From Earliella scabrosa (taxonomy: Eukaryota; Basidiomycota; Agaricomycetes; Polyporales; Polyporaceae), in contig JABYQQ010000005.1 of the NCBI GenBank assembly GCA_022605405.1, forward strand, positions 496,001 to 560,000: DNA of 64,000 nucleotides. The letters run 5' to 3'. The notes under the pieces are model-generated. The model was given only the letters and a program-made list of their open reading frames with translations. It had not been told where the DNA came from and ran no database searches. Positions 1 to 8,939 of this stretch are shown in pieces. Position numbers and translations under genes: made by a program. The first letter of the stretch is position 1. Each line of letters opens with the position of its first letter.

Positions 1-1104
1 ACTGGCAGTGAGCGTGGTAGGGATATTATGTACTTGAGGGAGCACGTACCATCGTAGAACAGTATGCCGCCGAGACTGCCGCTCGAGCTTCTGGGACGCA
101 AACTGTAGATAGTAACAATGCAGGTCATGCAGTCGGCAATGATGGCTAGGATAGTGGTGATGTAGTAGACTGCATCCATGCGCGCGAGAGTTAGGCCGCT
201 GAAATAGAAAACACGAAGCGAACAGGAAGCCTTACTCCTAAATCAAGCAGTGAGTCCAAAGGTTTAGAAATGACGCGCCTCAGCATGGATATGATGTTGA
301 ACTCACGGGATGGATCGGATACCGGATTGCAGTATACCCTCAACTCCACATTGATCAAGTCCGAGTGTAATGAGAGGGAGTACATGGATATTCGAAGCTT
401 CCAGCTGGACATTGGTCGGGAGGATATATATAATTAGGGGGTTAGAGCTGCAGGACGCTCCAGGTACTCACGACGAAAATGATGGGATTGACCGCTGCTA
501 GAGGAAGCACTACGAGATAACTGAAGCGTTTACTCCCAGAAATCGCGTTGGCCCGAATGCATGTGAGCGCTGGTAAATTCGTCTGTCACCGTGATATGCC
601 ACTGATGGTCGGATGACTCACCCGCACAAGCAAGACTGTTGATCACATTGAGAGCGTCGCCAATGTGTATCATGATTTGGCAGTTCTGACGTTCCAGTTC
701 AAGTCAGGATAGCGTGTATAGCGTATTCTGTGAACGCCGTACCGTTGTACTCCCACCAGATTGCCACGGTTCGAGATGCAAGATCAGAACGATCTGGGCC
801 AAGAGAGCTGGGTATCGCACAGCACAGAATACAAACATGGCCTTCGTCAGCCGACGGTGCCGGCGTGACCAGTACAGAGTCACTTCCTCTGGGAAAGTCA
901 GGAGAAAGTCGTGACAGAACAATGCTTGAAGGCGAGGAATCAGTAAGAGGCCCCTTCATCCGCAACGAAAGAAAGTCTACTCACCCGTTGACGCTACGGC
1001 AAAGTAGTTGTTGATCAAGCTGGAAGATCGACATCAACTTATGGGCTGGGACCATCTGTGGCGCCGAACACGAACATTCCATGTATATCAGATTCAGTGG
1101 GCAT
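1..1104 (-). CDS. DUF6533-family multi-pass membrane protein (copy 1), 3' end outside window
   Basis: This is a member of the agaricomycete DUF6533 family, predicted polytopic membrane proteins of unknown function. The signature exon lies near 800-920: the minus-strand peptide reads DFLLTFPEEVTLYWSRRH and is followed by a hydrophobic helix. A 35-nt microexon at 985-1019 encodes LINNYFAVAST, and a likely first exon is 1076-1104 (start MPTESDIHG, GT donor, 55-nt intron). Further hydrophobic exon blocks follow at about 460-580 and 60-180, the latter containing ILFYDG, the equivalent of the family's conserved LFRDG block. The gene runs off the left edge. The left end of the retrotransposon lies only about 184 bp upstream of the proposed start, so the promoter is probably interrupted. 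The family call is solid; the exact exon 1 is inferred. Confidence 0.7.
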
Positions 1105-1287
1105 GTTGAGAGGTTAAAGGCGGGAGGCGCAACTTTGCCAACTGGAGATCCAAGGGAATATTATACGCGAGGCCGGGTGGCAGTTCACGAACCGGCCCTG
1201 GACGCCCTCTGGGAATAACCCACAAGTACCAGTGCCCATATTCTTCTGATACAGCATGAGCTCTTCTCGAAGTCGTAGTGACAGGGT

Positions 1288-1415
1288 CCCAATGTCCAGC
1301 GGAGCGACTAGCGCGCGTCGACAAATTTCTTTGCTTCGTACCACCACCTCGACCGTCGACGGTCGCGTTCGCCTTCTCGCTCATCGTTCCATTCGTTACA
1401 GTAGTAATTTTCTTA
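1288..1415 (+). repeat. Left inverted terminal repeat of the DIRS-like element
   Basis: The 128 bp are the exact reverse complement of 5798-5925. A 16-bp perfect palindrome, CGACCGTCGACGGTCG, sits inside at 1350-1365. Identity breaks immediately outside both ends. Confidence 0.93.
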
Positions 1416-1462
1416 AACTCGTACACTCCCTCCACCTAGTCTTACCCTACCACTCTACACCT

Positions 1463-2990
1463 ATGGTCAACGGCGTCGCGAACCCCGCCCAAGGCGCTCA
1501 CCTCGGGCTGAACCTCGGCGGTGGCCAGCAGCCCATCGGCCCAGCCGGTCCTCAGCAACAACAGCAGCAACAGCAGCAACAGCAGCAACAGCAACAGCCT
1601 CAACAGCCCCAACCACCCGGCGCTCAAAACGGTGTCCCCGGTGAAGGCCAGCCCGGCCAGCCCCCTGCCTTGGCCCCTCAGCCTCCGCAGCACGGCGCAG
1701 GCGGCAACCCCATGGTCGCAGACCAAGACGCTATCGAGCGTGCACGCGCTGCCGCAGATGCAGCACGCCTGGAGAAAGACAAAAAGCCACGCATCGAGCT
1801 CCCTCCCCTAGTTCCGGGTCACAAGGGCAGTCCCCACGCCTACCGTAAGTACCTACGCTCCTCGTTTTCGTACCCGGTATTGCATTCGCGCCCATTCAGT
1901 ACCATACACACCGTCGTTTGTATACCTTGACCGTACACGAATTCACGCCTACGCGAATCCACATAGAGCTGGGAAGCATGAGATCCGACACAGACAGTGC
2001 CTATTGTCACGAACGAGTCCGCGCATAGCTGGGAAGCATGAGATCCGACACAGACAGATCCCATCACGCACTCCCGACGCAGCGTTGCATCGGCTCGTAC
2101 ATCACCGTCACAGTTGAGCGTTTCGCTCGTTTCCCGTCTCTGTCCTACCTATTCCGTGACGTGCACAGCCCGTGAACACTTTGTTGACCACCAGCTCACA
2201 GCTGTTCCACCGCGAACCGAAGAAGCAGCCGCGAAGTACGGTTACGTATCGTACGCCACGCTGACGAACGCAGGACGTGAACGAGCGGCGCGGGGCGAAG
2301 GACAGGAGTTCACCCTGTCCGCCGACGGAGGTTTAGTCCTCAAGCCCGCGAGCCGTACTGGTGACCACAGCATCACGTTCGAAGACTGGATACTGGCATC
2401 TCGGACAGCCGAAGAGCTGATGCGCAAGTACCACCCAGAGGACCGCCTGCTCGCCTTGGCTGCGCATCACAGGCTAGTCCAGGAGCTGAACGCGGACCAC
2501 GGCTGGCACGTTGCACGAGCATACGACATCAGACAGCGTGAGATTGCCGCCGCGGACATCACACACGACCTAACCGGCCTCGACGCGCGCTGCCTCACCA
2601 CCGTGGTCATGTCGTTCCAGGCCAAGGCCACATCCACGTTCCTCAGCGCCGGAACCGCCGTCAAAAGAGGCGCCACCCGAGATGCCCCCACGCAACCCGC
2701 ATCCAAACGCCCGCGCACGGACTCTCGTTGCTTTCGCTGCGGAGCAACGGGCCACCTCCCCAGCACTTGCCGAGCCGACGTTACATGTGCCGGCCGACCA
2801 GTCCTCTCTCTTGACGCGCGCTCCCGAAGCCCAAACGCACTTGTCACAGCCGACGGCAAGGCTGTCTGTTTCTCCAGACTCCTGGGCCATGCGGATGTCT
2901 TGCAAGCATGGGTCCGATTGCCGCAACGCGCACCTCTGCAGCCTCTGCGGCGACGCCGGACACGGAGCTGCTGCATGCAGCCGAGCCTGA
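1463..2990 (+). CDS. Gag-like protein of the DIRS-like element (one intron, apparent frameshift)
   Basis: The start at 1463 gives a Gly/Gln/Pro-rich N-terminus with a polyglutamine tract (about 1553-1600). A GTAAGT donor at 1845 and a CTCACAG acceptor ending at 2201 remove a 357-nt intron and join the frames correctly (AYP then VPPRTEEAAAKYGY). A helical region follows, then a CCHC zinc knuckle CFRCGATGHLPSTC (about 2730-2771). A second Cys/His cluster, CSLCGDAGHGAAAC near 2937-2978, lies in a different frame ending at a stop at 2990. The switch from DGKAVCFS to WAMRMSCKHG near 2870-2890 therefore looks like a frameshift, which is either a defect or a programmed slip. Gag would package the RNA intermediate. 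Confidence 0.7.
1967..2057. repeat. Direct repeat, 31 bp twice at 60-bp period, inside the gag intron
   Basis: The same 31 bp (beginning AGCTGGGAAGCATGAGATCC) occur at 1967-1997 and 2027-2057. Both copies lie inside the predicted gag intron 1845-2201. The intervening 29 bp differ. Confidence 0.9.
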
Positions 2991-4689
2991 TCCTCGCACG
3001 GTTGTCACGCCCTTGGACGCGGACCGCATCGAGCAAGACCTTCGCCAACTAGGGATCCTCGAACAGTGGACGCACATCGTCAAGGGGCTCCGCGTCGGCT
3101 TTGACGTCGGCGTGCGCACCCCGGTCACAACCACCATTGTATCCAAAAATCACGCATCATCCCGCCTTGACCCTCTCTTCATCGATCAATACATATCCGA
3201 CGAGCAGGCCGCCGGGCGGTACTCTCGCGGGTTCTCGCCGGCAGAGCTTGAAGCGCTGATTGGCCCGTTCCGTACATCTCCATTGGGACTGGTTCCCAAA
3301 CCCAACTCGGACAAGCTTCGTCTAGTGCAGGATTTATCGTACCCACGCGACGATGTATGCCTTGTTACCGTTCCCTACTAGTCGATGTCACTTCCTGACT
3401 TGTCTATCATATAGCCGTCGCTCAGTTCTGTTAATAGCAGTGTGAACGCGGACGATTTTCCGACTGCCTGGGGAACGTTCGACGATGCCACCGCGCTCAT
3501 TCTCAATGCGCCACCAGGGTCCGAAGCAGCAGCCTTCGACATCTCATCCGCATACCGCATCACACCGGTACTTCCGAGCCAACAGCACGCCTTGTGCATT
3601 GAGTGGAAAGGAAAAGTGTACGTCGATCGTGCGCTCATGTTTGGCCTCGCATCCAGTGCGGGAGTATTTGGAGCAGTCGCGGATATGCTCGTCGCCATCT
3701 ACAAAGCACACGGGATTGAGAGAGTCATCAAGTGGGTCGATGATTTCTTTGTCATCCGCACACCCGGGCAATCGTTCACCGAGGCAGATTTCATAGCGAT
3801 CACGGCAGCCTTCGGCGTTCCCTGGAGCCTCCCGAAGACCAAACCGTTCAGCTCCGTGCAGAAATACATAGGGTTCGTGTGGGATTTGGTCCGCAAGACA
3901 GTCTCAATCCCGTCAGACAAGCTCGAGGCTGTACGCGCCCTGCTACAAGCCTGGCTCACGCCCCGCTTCAAGGCGTCCGCGAAGGACGCACAATCACTTC
4001 ACGGGAAACTTGTCCACCTGGCCACAGTGTTCCGCCTCCTCCGGCCTTTCCTCCGCTCCATCGCAGTCTTCGCCAGTTCGTTCCGCTCAGAACGCGCACG
4101 GCTCTTTCCCAACCGATCGGTCACTGCAGATCTGAAATGCATTCAACGCCTCCTTGCGCACCTCCCCAACACGCTTCCGCTCTCCTCTCCAGAACCACTC
4201 GACATCGGCTGGTGGGGCGACGCGAGCACGTCCTTTGGCATCGGCGTCGTTATTGGATCATTCTGGGCCGTGTGGCAATGGACACCTGGCTTCCTCGTTG
4301 GCCCAGGACAGGCCTTCGACATTGGATGGGCCGAAGCAGTAGCCGTCGAACTTGCGCTAAGAATAGCAATCCAGCACGGTCTGGTAGAGATGCTCCCACG
4401 AGACCGTTCCCGCCTGCTTGTACGCTCGGACAACGCCGGAGTCGTGGCTGTGGTCAACAAAGGGCGCTCGCGCAGCAGACACACCAACGACGTATTGCAA
4501 GCCATCCACTTGCTTTTGGCGGACGAGCGCATCTCGCTTGCAGCCCTACATGTTTCCAGTCGCGACAACGTCACCGACGCGCTCTCCAGAGGCGACGTGC
4601 AGGGTTTCCTGGCCGGCTTCCCAGCCGCCTCTGTGCGCACCTCCTGCCCACTTCCACCGCACCTCTCCGGCAAACTCCGCTCACTGTAA
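2908..4689 (+). CDS. Reverse transcriptase-RNase H of the DIRS-like element
   Basis: join(2908..3354,3415..4689), 573 aa. RT blocks are visible in order: PLGLVPKPNSDKLRLVQDLS, then FDISSAYRITPV with the first catalytic Asp, then IKWVDDFFVI with the VDD form of the catalytic box typical of DIRS-type RTs. The RNase H region follows with WGDAST, WAEAVAVELAL, RSDNAGVV and DNVTDALSRG supplying the acidic residues. A 60-nt intron (GTATGC at 3355, ATAG ending at 3414) removes an in-frame stop and restores SYPRDD-PSLSSVN-ADDFPTAWG. The frame overlaps the end of gag, and the stop codon overlaps the start of the recombinase (TAATG). All catalytic residues look intact. Confidence 0.85.
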
Positions 4690-5999
4690 TGACAGCAATT
4701 GCTGTGACGGCCAATCCCGAGGATCCATCACAGCCACGCGTCGACAGAGCCGACCACCTGCGGCTTAACGAGTCCCCCCTTCGACCTCCATGCCGAGCCG
4801 AAGAGCGCATCTTCCTATGGCGAGGCGTGAATCCAGCGCCACGCTCCACAATCAACGCACCAATTCTTCAGGTCTTGGCTGACCGCGCCTCTCGAGCGTC
4901 GCTCCGCGATACAACTGGCTACGGCTCAGGCCTACGGAAATTCCACGTCTTCTGCGACATATTCGCTGTCACAGAACAGGACCGTCTTCCTGCCTCATTC
5001 TCTCTCCTGCACTCCTTCGCGCTATGGGCCTCCACCGACCCTGACCCACTTGACCCAGTCTTCGCAGATGGCACGCCATTCGAACCAGTCTCCATCGAGA
5101 CGACCCGCAAATACCTCGCAGCTGTTCGCGCCTGGCATATAGCACAAGGTTGGCCCCCACCGCTGTCCGAGGACGAACTCACACGCATCAACTGGTCACT
5201 CCGCGGCCTAGCCAACATTCAAGCAGGAAAGCGAACTCGTCCTCCGCGTCCTCCAGTTACAGTCCACATGCTCCTGTTCCTCCGGAACGTACTGCGACGA
5301 GATACACCGTTCGACGCATGCCTCTCGGCGGTTGCAACGTGTGCGTTCTGGGGCATGATGCGCTTTGGCGAAGTGTCGGTCCACCGTCGAGTCGACTTCT
5401 CGCCCACACGACACCTAACTCGGGCCGACGTCGTCTTCGCGTCGGACCTAGATGGGCGCCCTTTTGTCAAGCTACTACTGCGAGCCGCCAAGACGGCAAA
5501 ACCCGGGGAAGTGCAAGAGGTGTTCCTGACCCAGCAAGGTTCACTCTGCCCCATCGACGCCCTCCGCAATCTAGCTTTGGTGGTCCCAGCCTCGGCCTCA
5601 GACCCGCTGTTCTCGTGGCGCGATTCGAACGGCGAGGTACGCCCCCTAGTCCGAGGTGCCGCACTTGAGCGTTTCAATGCAATCCTATCCAGCGGAGGCT
5701 TTGGCACTACCTTCGGACATTCCTTCAGAATTGGCGGCGTAGTGATACGGTTATCATTTGGTGTTAATAGGATGACAATACAGGGCGGGCGGGCGGGTAA
5801 GAAAATTACTACTGTAACGAATGGAACGATGAGCGAGAAGGCGAACGCGACCGTCGACGGTCGAGGTGGTGGTACGAAGCAAAGAAATTTGTCGACGCGC
5901 GCTAGTCGCTCCGCTGGACATTGGGTGCCGGCCTCGCGCGCTCGGCAGGCCCCGGCATTCAGGTACCTCAGGCTCACGGTGGATTACAAGGGGTTGTAA
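4689..5999 (+). CDS. Tyrosine recombinase of the DIRS-like element, C-terminally truncated
   Basis: The start ATG at 4689-4691 overlaps the RT stop. A SAM-like N-terminal part (residues about 50-190: TTGYGSGLRKFHVFC, IETTRKYLAAVRAWH) is followed by the catalytic fold. The first Arg is in FWGMMRFGEVSV, a candidate Lys in RAAKTAKPGEVQEVFL, and the HxxR box is HSFRIGG. Directly after HSFRIGG (about 5739) the sequence stops resembling the family. It reads into 58 bp of unrelated, GGGC-rich sequence and then into the right ITR, so the ORF ends in ITR-encoded residues. I see no plausible nucleophile tyrosine in a GRW-like context. The enzyme that would integrate the circular cDNA is therefore probably inactive in this copy. 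Confidence 0.8.
   Translation: MTAIAVTANPEDPSQPRVDRADHLRLNESPLRPPCRAEERIFLWRGVNPAPRSTINAPILQVLADRASRASLRDTTGYGSGLRKFHVFCDIFAVTEQDRLPASFSLLHSFALWASTDPDPLDPVFADGTPFEPVSIETTRKYLAAVRAWHIAQGWPPPLSEDELTRINWSLRGLANIQAGKRTRPPRPPVTVHMLLFLRNVLRRDTPFDACLSAVATCAFWGMMRFGEVSVHRRVDFSPTRHLTRADVVFASDLDGRPFVKLLLRAAKTAKPGEVQEVFLTQQGSLCPIDALRNLALVVPASASDPLFSWRDSNGEVRPLVRGAALERFNAILSSGGFGTTFGHSFRIGGVVIRLSFGVNRMTIQGGRAGKKITTVTNGTMSEKANATVDGRGGGTKQRNLSTRASRSAGHWVPASRARQAPAFRYLRLTVDYKGL
5798..5925 (-). repeat. Right inverted terminal repeat of the DIRS-like element
   Basis: Exact reverse complement of 1288-1415, with the internal palindrome at 5848-5863. It is preceded by a (GGGC)n-like run at 5783-5797. Confidence 0.93.
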
Positions 6000-7320
6000 G
6001 GTTATAGAATCCCAGCTGGAAATTATATGTGATTATAATCTTGTCTTGGGATTGCAAGGGATTGGCTGGATTGCCGGCGCTTGTAATTCGACCAGGTGCT
6101 TGCAATGCTGCCAATACGTTCTGATGCTTCTACAATTTTGCTGATGATCGGCACGCGTAGGCGAGCCATATCGCCTCCCCCGTACCCGATCACATTGCGC
6201 GTAGTATCTACGCAGATTCTTCCGCAGAGACGGATCTTGACCGGGACCACTCTGAGCCTGAAGGTATTCGTCCATCGAGCTCGTTCACCCAAGGGCGAGG
6301 TCTACGAAGCGCATTGTCGCCGCACACACGCGCCGCATCGCCATGTGATGAGCGTGTCCTGGCCATCTGCCAACGCGAGCGGTGTCGTTCCGAGGGACAC
6401 AATCATGGTCGGCCCGGGAGACGCATAAGAGCTTTATATCTGGGTGCGGCTCGTGCGCCACTCTGGGAGTCTCTTCACTGCAGAGCAGGATCGAGCCTTG
6501 CAGCGGTCGAGGAGGCGAATGTTCGTGTTGGACATGTCCAAGTGACGGCGTCGAGATCGCTGCCGATGTGCAAGCAGAGGCAGCGCAGCCATTGACGCTC
6601 TCGTTCCCCAAGTCGTGAGACCGAAGAAGCTCGCGGAGGCGGTATCCTAATATTCTCAACACCGCAGAACACTGACTGGATCGAATATGTGTACCACAAT
6701 TGAAAGCAGTCAGATATCAGCTCATGTTCCTCTAGACCAACAATATTGACCACACACCTGTGCGTCGCCGTCTAGCCACTACACGAGTGCCCTGTACGGA
6801 AAGCGAATCAGCGGGAGTGCAGCGCCATCGGAAAACTCACCTTGCACGCGGTCAACGAGGCTGCACCCGGCGACAGGTACTAGACATGTACATAGCGCAT
6901 AAATTGGGCATAAACGACCGACGTGCCAGAGATGCGCCCGCGCAACCCTGCTCAACGTAAGAGCAGAGCACGCAAGCCCACCAATTGAGGGCACGTCGGA
7001 AAGAAGAAAAAGGGTGCATACAATGGGGCGAGTACACCAACGGAACCAACGAGAATGCTACATGGATCGTACATAGGGGCATAATGCAGCTCAACAACAC
7101 CCGGACGACGACAGCGCGAAAGCAGATGGCGTCACACAACAACAACATGCTTGTTTGGGACAACAATACGAGCAAAGGAGGAGGAGGAGCACAGCGAGTC
7201 AACGACGAGAGCGACGATTCCCCGCATTGGCACGCGCAAGGCAACGTGCCAGGGGTCGGATGGGCGGCGCGAGCCGTCCGGCAGAGCGAGGTCAGATACC
7301 ACATCCCGCGGTCTGCGCGC
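5926..7320. other. Intergenic region right of the retrotransposon
   Basis: No gene could be supported here. Several short overlapping ORFs occur on both strands, but none shows a family motif or a convincing splice structure. The last few hundred bases are probably the 3' flank of the gene ending at 7321. Confidence 0.5.
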
Positions 7321-8448
7321 TCAGATGGCGGACAGGCAGTAGAACATGACCAGCCCGCCGACGGCGCCCGCGATGAGTGTGTCGATGAATGTGCTCCTGA
7401 TCCTGACGGGGTCGACGGGATACGTGCCGACGCGCTCGTTGCGCTCGCGCACGAGGCCCTGCGCGTAATCGTACGGCTCGACGGTGTCAACGGGGAGCGC
7501 CGCGCTCTCGTCCTCCGCCGGCAGCTCGCGCGTGGGTTTGCGCGGCGTCTGGGCGTCGACGAGCGCGTCAACCGCGCCGCGGTCACGTCCTACGGCGACC
7601 CACCACGAGTACTCCCGGGCGGGGGTCGTGCGCGTTGGCGTGGTTGGCTCCGCCTTAACGTCGTGCTCCCTGTGCAGGACGCGGGTGTGGAGGCCCCGAG
7701 CCTGTGCGGCGGCGGCGATCGCGGTGACCTCCTCGCGGGGGGTGCCGTACAGGGATGCGAGCGGGGTGCCGCGTCCTATGACCGTGGAGAGGCCGCGGGA
7801 CATGCGCTTGAGGATGGTGCGGGAAGAGGAAGAGGAGACGTTACTTTGCGTGTCCGACGTATCCTCCGCGCCATATCCTCTCCCCGCGTCGTGTGCCTCT
7901 CCCTCAGCCGAGTCGATGGTCCTCCTAGCAGCCGGGTCCTCCAGGGCGTCGACGTCGATGACCGGTTGACGTGGTGCGGCAGGAAGGAGGTTGCGCTTGC
8001 GCGCGGGAGACGCATGACTGCCGCTGTCGCTCTCGGTCGAGACCCAAGAGCCGTGTCGGGGAGGGCTCTCGTGGGGCGGCTTCGGCTGGGGGTCGACCCA
8101 GTTGGGGTTGCTGCGATGCCAGTAGCCCGACGCGGAGGGCTTCACAGTAAAATCGGGACTGGGCATACGGGGCTTGATGTAGGGCGCGACGAGCGGCGGG
8201 GGAGGGGAGCCGGTAGGAGTCGGGGGATCGTCGGGGAGCTCAGAGGCGCGGATGGGCTCGTAGCAGTGTTCAGAGTCGTACGAACCCTCGCGAGGGCAGA
8301 CGGGGGAGCCGTAGGGTCGCTTGTGACCCGCCATAGGATGACCGCACTTCTGACATACGGGCTTCTTGCGGTTGCTGCCTGGACTCATGTCTTGGTCTTG
8401 CAGATGGCGGGGCGAGAGATGCTTGAACTGCGGGGATGTGGTTGGCAT
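7321..8448 (-). CDS. Putative tail-anchored membrane protein with N-terminal Cys/His motif
   Basis: About 375 aa from the Met at 8448 (MPTTSPQF). An alternative start is the Met at 8388 (MSPGSNRKK), and the frame stays open upstream to 8634. The N-terminus has a small Cys/His-rich motif, CQKCGHPMAGHKRPYGSPVC, that could bind zinc. The middle is long, Pro/Ser/Arg-rich and probably disordered. The C-terminus ends in one hydrophobic helix (FIDTLIAGAVGGLVMFYCL) with two residues after it, so the protein is likely inserted as a tail anchor facing the cytosol. The function is unknown. The long plus-strand ORF over it is a composition shadow. No introns are apparent. Confidence 0.65.
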   Translation of the reverse strand: MPTTSPQFKHLSPRHLQDQDMSPGSNRKKPVCQKCGHPMAGHKRPYGSPVCPREGSYDSEHCYEPIRASELPDDPPTPTGSPPPPLVAPYIKPRMPSPDFTVKPSASGYWHRSNPNWVDPQPKPPHESPPRHGSWVSTESDSGSHASPARKRNLLPAAPRQPVIDVDALEDPAARRTIDSAEGEAHDAGRGYGAEDTSDTQSNVSSSSSRTILKRMSRGLSTVIGRGTPLASLYGTPREEVTAIAAAAQARGLHTRVLHREHDVKAEPTTPTRTTPAREYSWWVAVGRDRGAVDALVDAQTPRKPTRELPAEDESAALPVDTVEPYDYAQGLVRERNERVGTYPVDPVRIRSTFIDTLIAGAVGGLVMFYCLSAI

Positions 8449-8939
8449 TGTCAGCGCTGCTGAGCAACGTGTGCAGGAGACGGGGAGAAGATGGCGGTGG
8501 TATGATGTGGTGGGAGAGACTGGGAAAGAGAGGTAGATGAGGGACGAGGAGACATACCCTTTTGACACGGGAGACACCTGAGCAGAGGGCTCGAGGCCGT
8601 GACAAAGGGAGACGGCATCCTTTATAGCACTCACCCAGGAAGCAGCGGCCGTTCTTCGTGGCCAAAGGGCGAATGGGCGTGGGCGAGGACAAGCGAGGGC
8701 AAGGCCCCCAGCGACAGACGTTAGGGAAAGAAGAAAGCCGTCCTTTGCGGGAACAACTCCCGGCGCTTCCCCTCCCTACTTGGTCTTGCGGCGTCTGCCA
8801 CTGCACGAGGCAGTGAACGCGGTGTCGTGACCACTGTGCTCCCGTCTCTTGCCTCTTACGCTCTCAGCGTTCTGAACTAATCACGAACAGGTATGCATCA
8901 GAGATAGCGACAACATCAAGCCGACAGGCCAGACAACTG
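8449..8939. other. Spacer between the tail-anchored protein and kinase genes
   Basis: Contains the 5' flank of the gene at 7321-8448 and the 3' flank of the kinase-like gene. A pyrimidine/purine-rich stretch lies at 8500-8560. Nothing else is recognised. Confidence 0.45.

Larger units (their letters stand above)
1288..5925 (+). mobile_element. DIRS-like tyrosine-recombinase retrotransposon, 4.6 kb
   Basis: The element is bounded by perfect 128-bp inverted repeats (1288-1415 and 5798-5925) and carries, in order, a gag with CCHC zinc knuckles, an RT-RNase H and a tyrosine recombinase. This order and the absence of an aspartic protease or DDE integrase fit DIRS elements, which integrate through the recombinase and make no target-site duplication; none is visible here. 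No LTRs are present. The ITRs are identical by eye, which suggests a young copy, yet gag shows an apparent frameshift and the recombinase loses its C-terminus. It is therefore probably non-autonomous. The insertion lies upstream of DUF6533 copy 1. Confidence 0.88.

Noticed and set aside
3879..4688. N-terminal 270 codons of the long recombinase-frame ORF
   Set aside because: This part overlaps the RT-RNase H in another frame and has no recombinase similarity. The real start is the ATG at 4689.
6985..8463. 492-codon plus-strand ORF
   Set aside because: Antisense shadow of the tail-anchored protein gene; it has no motif, and the minus frame has a Cys/His motif and a membrane helix.
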